Positions 63,600 to 64,000 of a DNA stretch of 64,000 nucleotides are shown here, one piece after another. The stretch is from Thermocoleostomius sinensis A174 (GTDB lineage: Bacteria; Cyanobacteriota; Cyanobacteriia; Elainellales; Elainellaceae): positions 3,201,026 to 3,265,025 of the forward strand of contig NZ_CP113797.1 of assembly GCF_026802175.1 (NCBI RefSeq), written 5' to 3'. Position numbers and translations under genes: made by a program. Position 1 is the first letter of the stretch; every line of letters begins with the position of its first letter. The notes under the pieces are model-generated. The model did not search any database. It was not told the DNA's origin and saw nothing but the letters and a program-made list of their open reading frames with translations.

Positions 63600-64000
63600 A
63601 TGTTCCCTTCTAACCCGACTGCAACTTTGATCTCGCCAGATGTATCATTGCCGATGGCACAACTTGCCGCACCGCTCAAACTTGGCATTATGGCATCTGG
63701 CAGTGGCAGCAACTTTGAAGCAATTGCCCAAGCTATTGCCAATCATGACCTCCTGGCCCAGTTGCAAGTGATGGTATACAACAACCCCACTGCTAAGGCT
63801 GCCGAGCGCGCCGATCGATTGGGCATTCCCAAAGTGCTGTTGAATCACCGAGAGTTTTCAAGTCGTGAAGTCTTAGATGCTGCGATCGTGGACGTTATGC
63901 GCGATCACCAGGTGGATTGGATTATCATGGCTGGCTGGATGCGGGTTGTTACTAACGTATTAATCGAAGCCTTTCCCCGCCGCATTCTAAATATTCATCC
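63600..64000 (+). CDS. purN: Phosphoribosylglycinamide formyltransferase PurN, N-terminal part (runs off the window)
   Basis: The frame from ATG 63600 is open to the window edge (133 codons). After a non-conserved leader of about 25 residues comes LKLGIMASGSGSNFEAIAQAI (substrate-binding loop), then YNNPTAKAAERADRLGIPKVLLNHREF and DWIIMAGWMRVVTNVLIEAFPRRILNIHP, the PurN core up to the catalytic Asn/His region. PurN formylates GAR in purine synthesis using 10-formyl-THF. A start at a later ATG (63655) would remove part of the leader. Divergent from the sugar permease gene. Confidence 0.95.
   Translation, partial: MFPSNPTATLISPDVSLPMAQLAAPLKLGIMASGSGSNFEAIAQAIANHDLLAQLQVMVYNNPTAKAAERADRLGIPKVLLNHREFSSREVLDAAIVDVMRDHQVDWIIMAGWMRVVTNVLIEAFPRRILNIH

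Overview
The window is a chromosomal segment of a cyanobacterium, most likely a filamentous Leptolyngbya-type organism. That placement is an inference. It rests on the frequent GCGATCGC (HIP1) octamers, on cyanobacterial families (DUF760, DUF4278, Uma2 nucleases, large hybrid histidine kinases, PRC-barrel proteins) and on short interspersed repeats of a type common in that phylum. No rRNA, tRNA or CRISPR array was recognised. Genes run off both ends: an AarF/UbiB-family kinase at the left edge and purN at the right edge.

Region 1 (1-13.1 kb) is rich in stress and ion genes: MarC, a Lon protease coupled to a small heat-shock protein, a CBS-pair protein, a ClC chloride transporter with CBS domains, a lipid lysyltransferase-like protein, a Ca2+-type P-type ATPase and a UspA protein. 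Region 2 (13.2-26.1 kb) holds two glycosyltransferases, a ParA/ParB-like pair whose parA is broken by two exact tandem duplications, two stand-alone receivers, a Uma2 nuclease, and a signalling block (histidine kinase, membrane protein with a TrkA-C domain, five-domain response regulator).

Region 3 (26.4-38.3 kb) is an almost unbroken plus-strand run: Hsp20, DnaK, a glycine-rich membrane protein, CbpA-type DnaJ, CbpM, a winged-helix-like protein, ClpB, an APC-like transporter, DUF2905, PsiE, DUF1614 and a PRC-barrel protein. It looks like a dedicated proteostasis and envelope stress island. Its make-up recalls the transmissible locus of stress tolerance of proteobacteria, with different genes.

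Region 4 (38.4-44.3 kb) is accessory DNA: an AT-rich kinase gene, an AraC-globin-cupin operon, then an SDR gene and a toxin-antitoxin pair. The last two are each followed by a long imperfect inverted repeat that looks like an integron attC site. An internally deleted IS3-family element with terminal inverted repeats and a 5-bp target duplication follows. Region 5 (44.3-64 kb) is more ordinary chromosome: secreted and HEAT-repeat proteins, an MshEN-domain protein, PyrR, a CtpE-like P-type ATPase, a GT8 glycosyltransferase, MutY overlapping SfsA, an AI-2E family exporter, a TRIC-type channel, a YheT-type hydrolase, a GT39 glycosyltransferase, a sugar ABC permease and purN.

Functionally the left 38 kb is dominated by survival of heat, ionic and envelope stress: proteases, disaggregase and chaperones, ion-moving ATPases and channels, and two-component signalling. 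The most interesting non-genic signals are the attC-like sites, the duplication-broken parA, and a family of short palindromic repeats that sits just upstream of several stress genes.
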